Assembly (NCBI GenBank): GCA_003167155.1
Contig: PMTY01000177.1
Coordinates: 1 to 57,499, forward strand
DNA length: 57,499 bases
DNA from: Candidatus Cybelea tumulisoli
GTDB lineage: Bacteria; Vulcanimicrobiota; Vulcanimicrobiia; Vulcanimicrobiales; Vulcanimicrobiaceae
Direction: 5' to 3'
In this document: positions 32,081-40,963 of the stretch, one piece after another
Layout of the letters: each line of letters starts with the position of its first letter
Position numbering within the stretch: the stretch's first letter is position 1
Notes under the pieces: generated by a model
Told to the model about the DNA's origin: nothing
Database searches by the model: none
Seen by the model: the letters and a program-made list of their open reading frames with translations, nothing else
Position numbers and translations under genes: made by a program

Positions 32081-34765
32081 GTGAGCCGTCATCGCCGGAT
32101 ATTGGTGAGGGAACCTCAAACCTCGGGGGAGCGCTTTTTTAGTCTATTGAACCCAGTGGCTGTGGATCGGAGTCGTATCCCCGTAACGGGTCTGGTCGAC
32201 CGAGAACGCCTCTTGCGCGCTCTTGACGAAGCCCTAGAAAAACGCGTCACGTTGATCTCGGCGCCTGCGGGTAGTGGCAAGACGTCGCTTCTGCGCACCT
32301 GGATCGCGCGTTTGCCGAATGCCTATCGCGTGGTCTTTGTTTCGGCGCGCAGTGAAGAGGACGAACAGGGCTTCTGGCTCGCCTTGCTTGCGGCGGCCGG
32401 CGCGGTGGACACCCCGGTTCCTACGCCGGCCTTTAGCGGTGCCAACGCGGTCGAGCGCGTTCTAAAGCAGCTCAACGAGAGCGACGATCCGGTCGTCATC
32501 GTAATCGACGATGCTCACGAGTTCACGCACGGCGCACTCGCTCACTTGGCAAAGTTTGTCGCAGAACTTCCCGCGCACGCTCACGTTGTGTTGTCCTCGC
32601 GTCGCGACCTCCGGCTCGGCACGCATCAGCTGCGACTCGCCGGCGAAGTTGCAGAGATCCGCGCGAAAAATCTCGAGTTCACGGAATCCGAGACGCGCGA
32701 GCTCCTCACGCGGTCTGGAATCGCGCTCTCGAACGAAGCACTCCGGACGCTCCAGCAGCGAACGGAAGGTTGGGCGGCCGGCCTGCGGCTCGCGGTACTC
32801 TCGCTTTCGGTCGATTCGGACCCCGAGGCATTCGTCGCGCAGTTCTCCGGCAGCAACAGGGTCGTAGCCGATTATCTGATAGCCGAGATGCTGGAACGGC
32901 AGCCGGCGCACGTTCAGCGTCTCCTCCTTACCACGTCGATCCTCGACCGGGTCAACGGTGAGCTGGCCGACCTTCTTGCAGAGACGGGAGGCTCGGAGAA
33001 GATTCTTCTCGGGCTTGAAGACCACAATGCGTTCGTTGTCTCGCTCGACAGCGAACGCACGCAGTTTCGCTACCATCATCTATTCCGCGAACTGCTGCGG
33101 TTGGAGCTCCGACGAACGACACCCGAACTCATCGCTGAGTTGCACCGTCGCGCCGCCGGCTGGTTCGCGGACCGGGGGCACGTGATCGAAGCGATTCGCC
33201 ACACCCAAGTTGCCGGCGACTGGAAAGGCGCGTCGCATCTGCTCGCCGATCATCTGTTCGAACTCCTGATGAGCGGACACAATGAAACGATCAAGGCGCT
33301 TCTGGAAGCGTTCCCGCGCTCGGCCCGGCTCGCTCACCCCGAACTAGCCGTGGTCGATGCGGCGCTCGAAACGATGCAAGGGCGGTTCGGGGAAGCGGCT
33401 ATGCACCTCGATGTCGCCGAACGCCAAGTACAGCACCTCCCCCCCGAACGGCGGCCCGGCTATGTCGTCGGCATTGCGACGCTGCGGCTTGGCTTGGCCA
33501 GGCGCCAGGGGCACCTCGACGGCGTTATCGAGCAGGTGAATCTTTTTAATGCTTCCGACGCGGATTGGCCGGTCTCGAATACTCCGCTTAGCGCGGTGCT
33601 AAGCGCCGTGGCGCTCATGAACCTTGGGATTGTCGAGATGTGGTCGGGGCGGCTTTCCGATGCCGACGAGCATCTGCGTGAAGGCGCGGAGCTGTCGCGA
33701 AAAATCGGCCAGCCCTATCTCGAAGTAACCTGTCTGTCGAACTTGGGCTTCACGTCGAAGATTCGGTCGTTTGCGAACGCGCGCGAGCAGAGCGAGCGTG
33801 CCGTAGAGCTTGCGGACCGATACGGGTGGGAGAACGAAACGATTATCGCTCCGGCGCTCCTAACGCTCGCCGGGACGCACGTTTGGGCGGGCGACTTTGC
33901 TGCGGGCGAAAGGTGGCTCGGGCGTGCGGCTAAGGTGATAAGCCCCGGTGCGAACCCACCCGTGGAACTCCTCTTTCATCTCGTGCACGGGATGCTGTAC
34001 GCCGGGCGTGGCAGGCTTCGCGAAGCCCTGGTTAAATTCGATGAATCGTTTCGAATGCAGTCACTGATGATCGGCGAGCACGTATTCGCGGCGCATGCCA
34101 CGGCGTGGACGGCTGCCGTCAGAGCGCGCTTGGGAATGCTCGACGAGGCCCGCAAACTGCTTACCGCTTCGCCCCCGGCACGCGCGGCGGCCGGAGAGAT
34201 GCGAAACGCTGCTGCCGTGATCGAACTTCAATCCGATAACCCGGAGGCGGCTCTGGCAATTCTTCGCGACGTCCTCGATGGACGAGCTCCAATCCTTCAC
34301 GACTTCACGCTCGTTGAAGCCCACCTGCTCGCGGCACACGCCTACCTGAAGCTCGGTAACGCGCTGGAGATAGAATCGTCGGTTGAAAGCGCGCTCGCAC
34401 TTGCGGAACGCGATCGCTTGATCTTCCCGTTTGCGATGACGGGGGCGGGCGAGCTCCTTGGGAGACTGCCGCGCCACGGCACGGCGCACGCGGCGCTGCT
34501 TCTCGAGATCGTGGACGTGCTCGAGGGGTCGCCTCCGCGGGAGAACGGCCGTTCGACGCACGCTATGAGCCAACTCAGCGCCACCGAGCTGCGCGTGTTG
34601 CGCTACCTTCCCACTAACCTCTCGAGGTCGGACATCGCACGCCAGCTTTTCGTCTCGGTGAACACCGTAAATACCCACGTTCGCAATATTTATTCGAAGC
34701 TCGGCGCCGGCAGCCGCACGGAAGCCGTCGAGCGCGCGCGCCAGCTGCGCCTTCTCGCTCACTAG
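32081..34765 (+). CDS. LAL/MalT-type LuxR regulator
   Basis: An 894-residue ATP-dependent regulator. The Walker A motif APAGSGKTS is at 61-69 and Walker B VVIVIDDAHEF at about 135-145. A long TPR-like helical middle and a C-terminal LuxR HTH (LSATELRVLRYLPTNLSRSD, IARQLFVSVNTVNTHVRNIY) follow. MalT-type proteins bind an inducer and ATP, oligomerise and activate nearby operons. It is 44 bases from the divergent molybdenum hydroxylase and 45 bases before the plus-strand operon, so it probably controls both. It is the intact counterpart of the fragment at 27115-27390. Confidence 0.9.
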   Translation: MSRHRRILVREPQTSGERFFSLLNPVAVDRSRIPVTGLVDRERLLRALDEALEKRVTLISAPAGSGKTSLLRTWIARLPNAYRVVFVSARSEEDEQGFWLALLAAAGAVDTPVPTPAFSGANAVERVLKQLNESDDPVVIVIDDAHEFTHGALAHLAKFVAELPAHAHVVLSSRRDLRLGTHQLRLAGEVAEIRAKNLEFTESETRELLTRSGIALSNEALRTLQQRTEGWAAGLRLAVLSLSVDSDPEAFVAQFSGSNRVVADYLIAEMLERQPAHVQRLLLTTSILDRVNGELADLLAETGGSEKILLGLEDHNAFVVSLDSERTQFRYHHLFRELLRLELRRTTPELIAELHRRAAGWFADRGHVIEAIRHTQVAGDWKGASHLLADHLFELLMSGHNETIKALLEAFPRSARLAHPELAVVDAALETMQGRFGEAAMHLDVAERQVQHLPPERRPGYVVGIATLRLGLARRQGHLDGVIEQVNLFNASDADWPVSNTPLSAVLSAVALMNLGIVEMWSGRLSDADEHLREGAELSRKIGQPYLEVTCLSNLGFTSKIRSFANAREQSERAVELADRYGWENETIIAPALLTLAGTHVWAGDFAAGERWLGRAAKVISPGANPPVELLFHLVHGMLYAGRGRLREALVKFDESFRMQSLMIGEHVFAAHATAWTAAVRARLGMLDEARKLLTASPPARAAAGEMRNAAAVIELQSDNPEAALAILRDVLDGRAPILHDFTLVEAHLLAAHAYLKLGNALEIESSVESALALAERDRLIFPFAMTGAGELLGRLPRHGTAHAALLLEIVDVLEGSPPRENGRSTHAMSQLSATELRVLRYLPTNLSRSDIARQLFVSVNTVNTHVRNIYSKLGAGSRTEAVERARQLRLLAH

Positions 34766-34810
34766 ATTCCGGCGATGCGGCTTCACTAGCCGGCGGGCGA
34801 GAATAGAACC

Positions 34811-35677
34811 GTGCGGGGCCATGGGCCGAAGCTCTACCTAATCCACGTGAAGGGCCACCTCGGCGCAACGTCGCTCGCTGCCTTCCCGGAAATGGTATCG
34901 CAGCAGCGGGGCGCGGACTGCGTCCTCACGGGGCTTTTGCCCGACCACTCCGCACTCTTTGGCATCCTCGCGCAAATCGAGGCGCTCAGCCTCGAGCTTG
35001 TCGAGATTCGCCGGCTCGTTCCAAACCCCGAGCCGGCTGAAAGGAACAAGGTACCAGAAAGAATGGCAAGTGCTCCCGTCCGCGACCAGTTGGCGGACCA
35101 TCTCATTACGCCGAAGAATTCGGCGCTGATTTTGATCGACTACCAGCCTTCGCAGTTCGCCACAGTGCGTTCGATGGATACGGGCCTGTTGCTCAAGAAC
35201 GTCGTGTCGACGGTGAAAACGGCGAACGTGTTCAAGGTGCCGGTCGTTCACTCGACGGTGAACGTTGCGTCGGGTCAGGTTGGACCAACCGTTCCAGAGC
35301 TCGCAGAGCTGCTGAAGAACTATCCACCGATCGACCGTACGACCGTCAACTCGTGGGAAGACGTCGACTTCGTTGCGGCCGTTCACGCGACCGGGCGCCG
35401 CAAGCTTATCTTCTGCGCGCTCTGGACGGAAGTGTGTATGGCCTTCGCGGCACTCGACGCGTTGCGGGAGGGCTATGAGGTCTATCCCGTCGTCGACGCG
35501 ATCGGCGGCACGTCGGTCGAAGCGCATCGAGCCGGCCTCGAGCGCGTCGTTCAGGCCGGCGGACAGCCCATTAGCTGGGTCTCTCTCGCATGCGAGCTTC
35601 AGCGCGATTGGGCGCGCCTAGAGACGGTGCCGGCAATCGTCGAGATCGTACTTACGGACCGCCTGACGAAGGAATGA
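34811..35677 (+). CDS. Isochorismatase-type hydrolase fused to a small N-terminal domain
   Basis: A 288-residue two-part protein. Residues 7-70 (LYLIHVKGHLGATSLAAFPE, then LTGLLPDHSALFGILAQIEA) match a small standalone family usually read as YEI-x-V-x-GHL with a P-DQAALHG core. Residues 100-288 are a YcaC-like cysteine hydrolase with D110 (LILIDYQ) and nucleophile C209 (ALWTEVCMAF). No stop separates them, but an ATG at 35063 after AAGGAACAAGG could start the hydrolase alone. Related enzymes cleave amides such as maleamate or N-carbamoyl compounds. Its stop overlaps the cupredoxin start (ATGA). Confidence 0.85.
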   Translation: MRGHGPKLYLIHVKGHLGATSLAAFPEMVSQQRGADCVLTGLLPDHSALFGILAQIEALSLELVEIRRLVPNPEPAERNKVPERMASAPVRDQLADHLITPKNSALILIDYQPSQFATVRSMDTGLLLKNVVSTVKTANVFKVPVVHSTVNVASGQVGPTVPELAELLKNYPPIDRTTVNSWEDVDFVAAVHATGRRKLIFCALWTEVCMAFAALDALREGYEVYPVVDAIGGTSVEAHRAGLERVVQAGGQPISWVSLACELQRDWARLETVPAIVEIVLTDRLTKE

Positions 35678-36681
35678 GGCGCAAGATGCATCTTCGCAAT
35701 GTAGTGCGTTCGGTCGTCCTCGCGGCGGCGAGCGTGACCTCTTTGGCCGGCATTTCCTCCGCGGCGAGTTCCGCAACGAACTGGACGGTCGTCGTAGGCG
35801 GACAAACGCCGGATATCAGCGTCTATGCGAACGGGTTTTTCCCGCGGGAGTTAACGATCCACACCGGCGACACGGTTGCGTTTCAGTTCGCCGGCTACCA
35901 CAACGTGTCGTTCTTGAGCGGCGCTTCGCAGCCACCGTTTGCAATCAAGGACGGCGACGGCTATGACGGCAATCCCCTAGTGTTCTTCCCTGCGGGAGCG
36001 AACACGTACGACGGCACTGGGTTTCACAACTCCGGAGTTCCGCCGAGCGACAAACCATTCTCGTATTCGCTGACGTTCATAAAGCCGGGCCGCTACGACT
36101 ACGCCTGCACAATTCACCCGGGGATGACCGGCATTATCAACGTCGTCGACGGCGCCGTCAGCGAAACACCGCAAGCCGCGCTCGCGCGCGGGCGAGCCGA
36201 ACAAGCGGCGACGTTAGCCGCCGGTACGAAGGCTTACGACGGCCTCAACCCTCAAACCACCGGTTCCAACGTTCTCGTTACCCTCGTCGGCGATCGCCAA
36301 GACCGCTACTCCGTACTGCGGTTTACGCACGATCCGCTGGTGATCGCCGCGGGAACCACCGTTACCTGGACGGTCAAAGACCCGTTCGAAGTTCACACCG
36401 TAACGTTCGCGAGCGGAGGCCAACTGCCCCAGTTCATAACGCCCCAAGCGCAGCCCGGCGGTCCACCAAAAATTCTGCTCGGCGCACTTGCCTTGACGCC
36501 GACGTCGACGACCACGTATGACGGCACCGGGTGGGTAAACTCCGGCCTCCTTGCGTCTCCCGGCGCACCGGGCAACTCGCCATCGTCGTTCAGCCTGAAA
36601 TTCACCAAGCCCGGCCGCTACGTCTATTGGTGCCTCGTCCACGACGAAGCGCACCAAGAAGGCATCATCATCGTAAAGTAA
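35674..36681 (+). CDS. Secreted double-cupredoxin protein
   Basis: A 335-residue periplasmic protein: signal peptide to about residue 33 and two plastocyanin-like domains. The first has type-1 copper ligands H76, C145, H148 and M151 (CTIHPGM). The second has H241, C320 and H323 (CLVHDEAHQEG) but no methionine in the axial place, so its copper site, if any, has different redox properties. Both contain a TYDGTG..NSG insert. The gene starts at ATG 35674 overlapping the previous stop. It may receive electrons from an oxidation in the pathway. Confidence 0.88.
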   Translation: MRRKMHLRNVVRSVVLAAASVTSLAGISSAASSATNWTVVVGGQTPDISVYANGFFPRELTIHTGDTVAFQFAGYHNVSFLSGASQPPFAIKDGDGYDGNPLVFFPAGANTYDGTGFHNSGVPPSDKPFSYSLTFIKPGRYDYACTIHPGMTGIINVVDGAVSETPQAALARGRAEQAATLAAGTKAYDGLNPQTTGSNVLVTLVGDRQDRYSVLRFTHDPLVIAAGTTVTWTVKDPFEVHTVTFASGGQLPQFITPQAQPGGPPKILLGALALTPTSTTTYDGTGWVNSGLLASPGAPGNSPSSFSLKFTKPGRYVYWCLVHDEAHQEGIIIVK

Positions 36682-36702
36682 ACCGAAAAGGAAGATCTCT
36701 GC

Positions 36703-37392
36703 ATGTCAAAAGTTATTGCGATTGTAGGGTTCGGCCCCGGCACGGCTACGGCGGTCGCCGAGCGATTCGCGGCTGAGCGCTTCTCAATAGCACTCATGGC
36801 GCGAAACGAAGAGCGCCTTGCGGCAGGCGTTGCAGCGCTGAGTGCTCGTGGTGCCACGGTCTTCGGGTTCCCGGCGAACGCGGGCGATCCCGAGTCGATT
36901 CGAACGGCAATTCGCGCCGTTCGATCGCAAATGGGCCCGATCGCCGTGCTGCATTGGAACGTCTATGGCGGCCTCGATGCGGGCGATCTCCTCACCGCCG
37001 ACGTGGCATCGGTGCGCACCGCGTTCGATGCGACTGTTGTTGGCCTTCTCGCCGCCACCGTCGAAGTGCTTCCCGATCTGAAGAAGAGCGCAAGCGGCGC
37101 TATCCTCGTGTCGAACGGCGCGTTCGGCGAGGTGTCGGCCGAAGTGGATGAAGCGGCCGTGAATCTACACGCAATGGGCCTCGCACTTTCGAGTGCGGCC
37201 AAAAATAAACTCGTCGGCCTGCTGGCGCAGCGTTTGAAGGGCGAGGGGATCTACGTCGGCGAGGTCACGGTATACGGCACGATAAAGGGCACGCCGTCGG
37301 GCGATGGCAATTCGATCGACCCAGTCCTCATCGCGGAAGAATACTGGCGACTCTACCAAACGCGCAGCCAGACGCGCGCCGCCGTCAAATGA
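36703..37392 (+). CDS. SDR-like protein without the catalytic tyrosine
   Basis: A 229-residue Rossmann protein related to short-chain dehydrogenases. The nucleotide loop is VGFGPGTATAVAERF and the second strand ends ARNEERL. The usual YxxxK is replaced: K167 is present (LSSAAKNKL) but the tyrosine position holds S163. Either it uses another acid/base or it is a binding protein. It starts after AAAGGAAG, 21 bases past the cupredoxin, and overlaps the following gene by four bases (ATGA). Confidence 0.85.
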   Translation: MSKVIAIVGFGPGTATAVAERFAAERFSIALMARNEERLAAGVAALSARGATVFGFPANAGDPESIRTAIRAVRSQMGPIAVLHWNVYGGLDAGDLLTADVASVRTAFDATVVGLLAATVEVLPDLKKSASGAILVSNGAFGEVSAEVDEAAVNLHAMGLALSSAAKNKLVGLLAQRLKGEGIYVGEVTVYGTIKGTPSGDGNSIDPVLIAEEYWRLYQTRSQTRAAVK

Positions 37393-38768
37393 ATAACCCT
37401 CCAAACATCGCGATGCGTCCACTGACGGCCGCCGACGCGAAGGCCCGGGCATCGCTGCGAGCCGTCTTAGCTCCCCATAAGGGCGAACTAAGCGGCGTAG
37501 CCACCGCGCGCGCGGCTTTTGACGCCATCATGCTGCAAACGCCTGCGGCGCAGAATATCGAGTACGCGGCCGATACGATCGGCGGCGTTCCCGGCGTATG
37601 GTGCCGGCCGCCTAGTCCGGGAGAGCGCATGGTGCTGTACCTGCACGGAGGATGGTTTGTCGCGGGCTCGGTGGATGCTTACCGCAACTTCGTCGGACAG
37701 ATTGCCGCTCGAGCAAACACTGCCACGTTCATTGCCGGCTATCGCTTGGCTCCGGAGCACCCCTTTCCGGCTGCGATAGGGGACGCGCAGGCCGTGTTCG
37801 GGGGCTTGGTCGATCGCGGATTCCGCGATATCGTGATTGCGGGCGATTCCGCCGGCGGCGCGCTTGCGCTGGAATTGTTGACTCGGATCGTACGCGATGC
37901 ATCCCCAGTGCAGCCGACGGGCGCGGTGTTGCTGTCGCCCGTGACCGATTTGTCGCTTTCCGGCGTGACCTGGGAATCGCGAGACGCGGCGGATCTATTG
38001 TTTACGAAGCAGCAAGCTCGCTCACTGATCGATATGTATCTCGGTGATGCCGATCCGGCGTTGCCGTTCTCGTCACTCAAGGAAGAACTCGGCGGTTTTC
38101 CTCCTATTCGCATTCACGTAGGCGATGACGAGGTACTTCTCGACGATTCACTGCGCCTCGCGAAGCGTGCCGGGGACGCCGGCGTCGACGTGCGGCTGGA
38201 CGTCTGGGAGGGAATGCTTCACGTTTTTCTGTCGGGGTTCGCAACATTTGAAGCGGCGAACAGCGCGCTTGACGAGGTTGCAGCCTTTATCCGCTACGGA
38301 GGAAAGATGCCCGAAAAAAACCAGAGCTTCGATCCCGAGGCTTTCGTGCGAGCCGCGTATGCTATCGCGGAGCGAATGGACCTCGAAGGATGGAAATCGC
38401 TCTTTGCCGACGATGGCGTATTCATCGACGAATCCATAAAAACGACATACAAAGGGCCTGCGGAGTGGGACTACCCCCTCAGAAAATACCACACCGCCTT
38501 CGCCGACATGCATCGGGAGCTTTACGACTTTTGGAGCGTGGGCAACACCGTCTTCGTGCGTCTCGCTCTGCAAGGCACACAGACGGGACCGCTCGAGACG
38601 CCGTCGGGAACCATACCTCCGACTGGAAAGAGGATGGATGCGCCGTGCGCGGATATTTGGGAGTTAGAGAACGGCAAGATCAAGAAGTTTGATTGCTACC
38701 CCGAAGGTTCGGTGATCTTGACACAGCTCGGCGTCATCGAGAACCTCAAAGCCGCGATCGGTAGCTAG
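37389..38768 (+). CDS. HSL-type esterase fused to a SnoaL-like domain
   Basis: A 459-residue fusion. Residues 1-300 are a hormone-sensitive-lipase-family alpha/beta hydrolase with oxyanion motif LHGGW (85-89) and nucleophile S154 in AGDSAGG. Residues 312-459 are an NTF2/SnoaL domain (AERMDLEGWKSLFADDGVFI, then IWELENGKIKKFDCYPEGS). At the junction an in-frame ATG (38307) stands behind GGAGGAAAG, an excellent ribosome site, so the SnoaL part may also be made alone. The gene starts by ATGA overlap with the SDR-like gene and is the last of the operon. Confidence 0.88.
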   Translation: MNNPPNIAMRPLTAADAKARASLRAVLAPHKGELSGVATARAAFDAIMLQTPAAQNIEYAADTIGGVPGVWCRPPSPGERMVLYLHGGWFVAGSVDAYRNFVGQIAARANTATFIAGYRLAPEHPFPAAIGDAQAVFGGLVDRGFRDIVIAGDSAGGALALELLTRIVRDASPVQPTGAVLLSPVTDLSLSGVTWESRDAADLLFTKQQARSLIDMYLGDADPALPFSSLKEELGGFPPIRIHVGDDEVLLDDSLRLAKRAGDAGVDVRLDVWEGMLHVFLSGFATFEAANSALDEVAAFIRYGGKMPEKNQSFDPEAFVRAAYAIAERMDLEGWKSLFADDGVFIDESIKTTYKGPAEWDYPLRKYHTAFADMHRELYDFWSVGNTVFVRLALQGTQTGPLETPSGTIPPTGKRMDAPCADIWELENGKIKKFDCYPEGSVILTQLGVIENLKAAIGS

Positions 38769-38822
38769 CGCAAGCGGTTTATATCTCGAGCCCGCGCGAA
38801 CGCGCGTCAGCGGGAGTTCTTC

Positions 38823-39353
38823 CTATTTAGGGATTATCCCGAGTTGGCGGTCGACGGTGAGCTGATCCCAGTAGATGGAGATGTGCCGAATTTTTCCCTT
38901 CGCGTCGTAGAGCAAGACCATGGCACCTGGATGATCGAAATGCCGCCCGTTGCCCGGCGTGGCTTTCCCGGTGTTCGGATTGACGAAGGAGCCCGTCCAC
39001 GAACCGGTTACGCGCTCGACGGAGACGGCCGAACGTCCGTCGACGATCGCCTGGATCACCGTCACGTGAAAGTCTGGGTACGCCTTGAAGATCATGGAGA
39101 AAAACTTCCGCGCGCCTTCATAGTCGAGAGGCTTGTCGTTTTCCGGCTGATCGATCTGTATGTCTTTGGCAAACAGCGCGAGTACCTTAGCGATGTCGTG
39201 GCTGTTCCACGCATCGGCCCAGTTGCGCGTCACGTCCCGATGCGTAATCGGCGGTTCGGCGCCTGTCGCTCCAAAGGGAACGGCGGCGAAGCCGAAGATC
39301 GCCGCGCTCAGAAGCAGCCTAATCATTTGCGCCATTACGCGTGCTGACTTCAT
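38823..39353 (-). CDS. Secreted SnoaL-like protein
   Basis: A 176-residue protein with a signal peptide (MKSARVMAQMIRLLLSAAIF, cleavage near ATGAE) and an NTF2/SnoaL domain: DVTRNWADAWNSHDIAKVLA, LFAKDIQIDQPE, and a C-terminal strand GKIRHISIYWDQLT. Export makes it different from the cytoplasmic SnoaL protein at 22266. The ATG at 39353 was chosen over upstream open frame because it begins the signal sequence. It converges with the esterase/SnoaL fusion, 54 bases away. Ligand unknown. Confidence 0.85.
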   Translation of the reverse strand: MKSARVMAQMIRLLLSAAIFGFAAVPFGATGAEPPITHRDVTRNWADAWNSHDIAKVLALFAKDIQIDQPENDKPLDYEGARKFFSMIFKAYPDFHVTVIQAIVDGRSAVSVERVTGSWTGSFVNPNTGKATPGNGRHFDHPGAMVLLYDAKGKIRHISIYWDQLTVDRQLGIIPK

Positions 39354-39450
39354 GCTAAGTCCTCTGCCCCGAGGGCGGCGGAAAGGTGACGTGGTCTGCT
39401 CGGCGGGCAGCGATGACCGCCGAGCAGTTTGGTTACGTCCTGAAAGTACC

Positions 39451-40011
39451 TCAGGCGTACGTCGGTTCGTAGTCGTACGGATACAGATACTCGGGATAAT
39501 CTGAATCGAACCACATGTCGCTGCGGACATCGCCTTTTGCGCGCCGAAAGACGCTCCCGCCAAGTCGGGAAGCCAGGTCGTCGATCGGCGCCGTCCACTG
39601 CTCGGTGACCTCGGCAACCACCGCTGATTTCCCGCGCGGCAGAACGAAGCCGCTCTCAAAGGCGGCCTGATCTTGCTCGCCCGACTTCGCGACGTCGGCT
39701 GTTAAGCCCGCAACGCCGCCGGCCGCCGCCCCGATACCCGCCGCAGTTCCGGCGGCAATGCTCGCACCCGCCGCGGCTCCGATTGGGCCCGCGAGAGCGC
39801 CGAGTAGCGCGCCGATGCCGACGCCGATCGCCGTACGCACGCCGGGGTCGGTGTCTTTGGTGGCGACGTCGACGTAGCCGAACTTGTCGCGGTGAATGAC
39901 CGCGGCGCCGTGAATCGTGACGTCGCCCTCGGAGTCAAGATTCCACAGCGCATGGAGGCCGTCGTAGGCCTTGCTGTCGTCGTCAAAAATGATCGCTATG
40001 TAATTATCCAT
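39451..40011 (-). CDS. DUF1269-like membrane-associated stress protein
   Basis: A 186-residue protein. The N-terminal strand-helix DNYIAIIFDDDSKAYDGLHA and the glycine/alanine-rich double hairpin IGVGIGALLGALAGPIGAAA are typical of DUF1269 and glycine-zipper proteins, which insert into or associate with membranes. The C-terminal part (KSAVVAEVTEQWTAPID) completes a ferredoxin-like fold. The tail is rich in tyrosine and aspartate. It is 13 bases downstream of the helical protein gene at 40025-40396, so the two form an operon. Confidence 0.82.
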   Translation of the reverse strand: MDNYIAIIFDDDSKAYDGLHALWNLDSEGDVTIHGAAVIHRDKFGYVDVATKDTDPGVRTAIGVGIGALLGALAGPIGAAAGASIAAGTAAGIGAAAGGVAGLTADVAKSGEQDQAAFESGFVLPRGKSAVVAEVTEQWTAPIDDLASRLGGSVFRRAKGDVRSDMWFDSDYPEYLYPYDYEPTYA

Positions 40012-40024
40012 TTGGTCCTACTTT

Positions 40025-40396
40025 CTAAGCCCTGATGAGGCTCGCGCGCTTCGCGGCGACGGCCTGACTGAGTTCTTGAGTGGCGGAACGCACGCGACCG
40101 AGGGCGGCAAGGTTTCTTGCCTTCACGTCGGCGCCGCTTGCGTTTGCGAGATATTGCGCGTCCGTTGCCGCAGCATCCAACGATGACGCTGCATCTTTGA
40201 GGTGCTGCTTGGCGTCGGCCTGCTGGTTCTCGAGCAGACCTCTGATGGCGCGGGCGAGCTCTGATGCTTCAGTCGCGACGCTGCGCGCACTGGCGCGAAT
40301 CGCGGCGTGATCCTTCGCGGTGGTTCCCAGAATTTTCTTATGCAGCGCCTGAGCGTCGCTGCGCGCCTCCTCGACGGCGTCTCTGACTTTGCTCAC
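40025..40396 (-). CDS. Small all-helical protein (SDAQALH family)
   Basis: A 123-residue alanine-rich amphipathic helical protein starting at a GTG after AAGGAGA. It shares ARSDAQALH-KI-TTAKDHAAIR with the protein at 43386-43739, so they are paralogues. There is no signal peptide or membrane segment, and the whole chain is predicted as long helices, possibly a coiled-coil bundle like apolipoprotein-type stress proteins. Its neighbour encodes a DUF1269 protein. Function unknown. Confidence 0.75.
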   Translation of the reverse strand: MSKVRDAVEEARSDAQALHKKILGTTAKDHAAIRASARSVATEASELARAIRGLLENQQADAKQHLKDAASSLDAAATDAQYLANASGADVKARNLAALGRVRSATQELSQAVAAKRASLIRA

Positions 40397-40519
40397 AATG
40401 GTCTCCTTAATGATTTGAACGTGACAATGAAGCGACGATAGCACGTATGCGCAGGACGGTGGGAGTGAGTCGAAGTTCCGGGGAGCCTAAATCAGTCGCG
40501 CGACCTTTCGTGAGGAGAG

Positions 40520-40894
40520 TTAGGCAGCCCGGAACGCTTGGTATATCTCCGGCAGCGCCAACGAAAATAACTTGATTTGCTCGATGGGGGTGAGGCGTAG
40601 CGCACGGGCCAGGTTCGCCAGGAAGGGGACCGAGACTCGTATCTGACGCCCGCTTTCGAGCCAGCGGTACCAATCGCTCGAAACCCCAGCCAACTCGGCG
40701 ATCTCCTCGCGGCGTAGCCCGCAGACGCGCCGGCGTCCGGTGGACGGGAGCCCAACTTCGTGTGGCTTGAGCCGAGCGCGGCAGTCCACAAGAAAGGCTC
40801 GCAGTTTTGCGCGGCGAGCCTCGTCTATCGTCGGCTCCGCAGGGGCGTTCATGGCGAAAGGCGTCGTCGTCCCTGTCTTCCCGTTCATGCTCAT
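40520..40894 (-). CDS. XRE regulator of MmyB type without ligand domain
   Basis: A 124-residue helix-turn-helix protein. The HTH (LRREEIAELAGVSSDWYRWL, then ESGRQIRVS) and the lead KLRAFLVDCRARLKPHEVGL are exactly those of MmyB-like regulators, which are normally about 270 residues with a PAS-like ligand-binding half. Here the chain stops right after the HTH domain (LPEIYQAFRAA). It could be a truncated gene or a stand-alone binder. It is divergent from the STAND regulator with a 69-base gap. Confidence 0.8.
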   Translation of the reverse strand: MSMNGKTGTTTPFAMNAPAEPTIDEARRAKLRAFLVDCRARLKPHEVGLPSTGRRRVCGLRREEIAELAGVSSDWYRWLESGRQIRVSVPFLANLARALRLTPIEQIKLFSLALPEIYQAFRAA

Positions 40895-40963
40895 CAGGTT
40901 ACGCCCACGCTCTCGCTGCGCGCCACGGACAAGTCGTACAGTTCATCGAACTATCGCCGTCCG

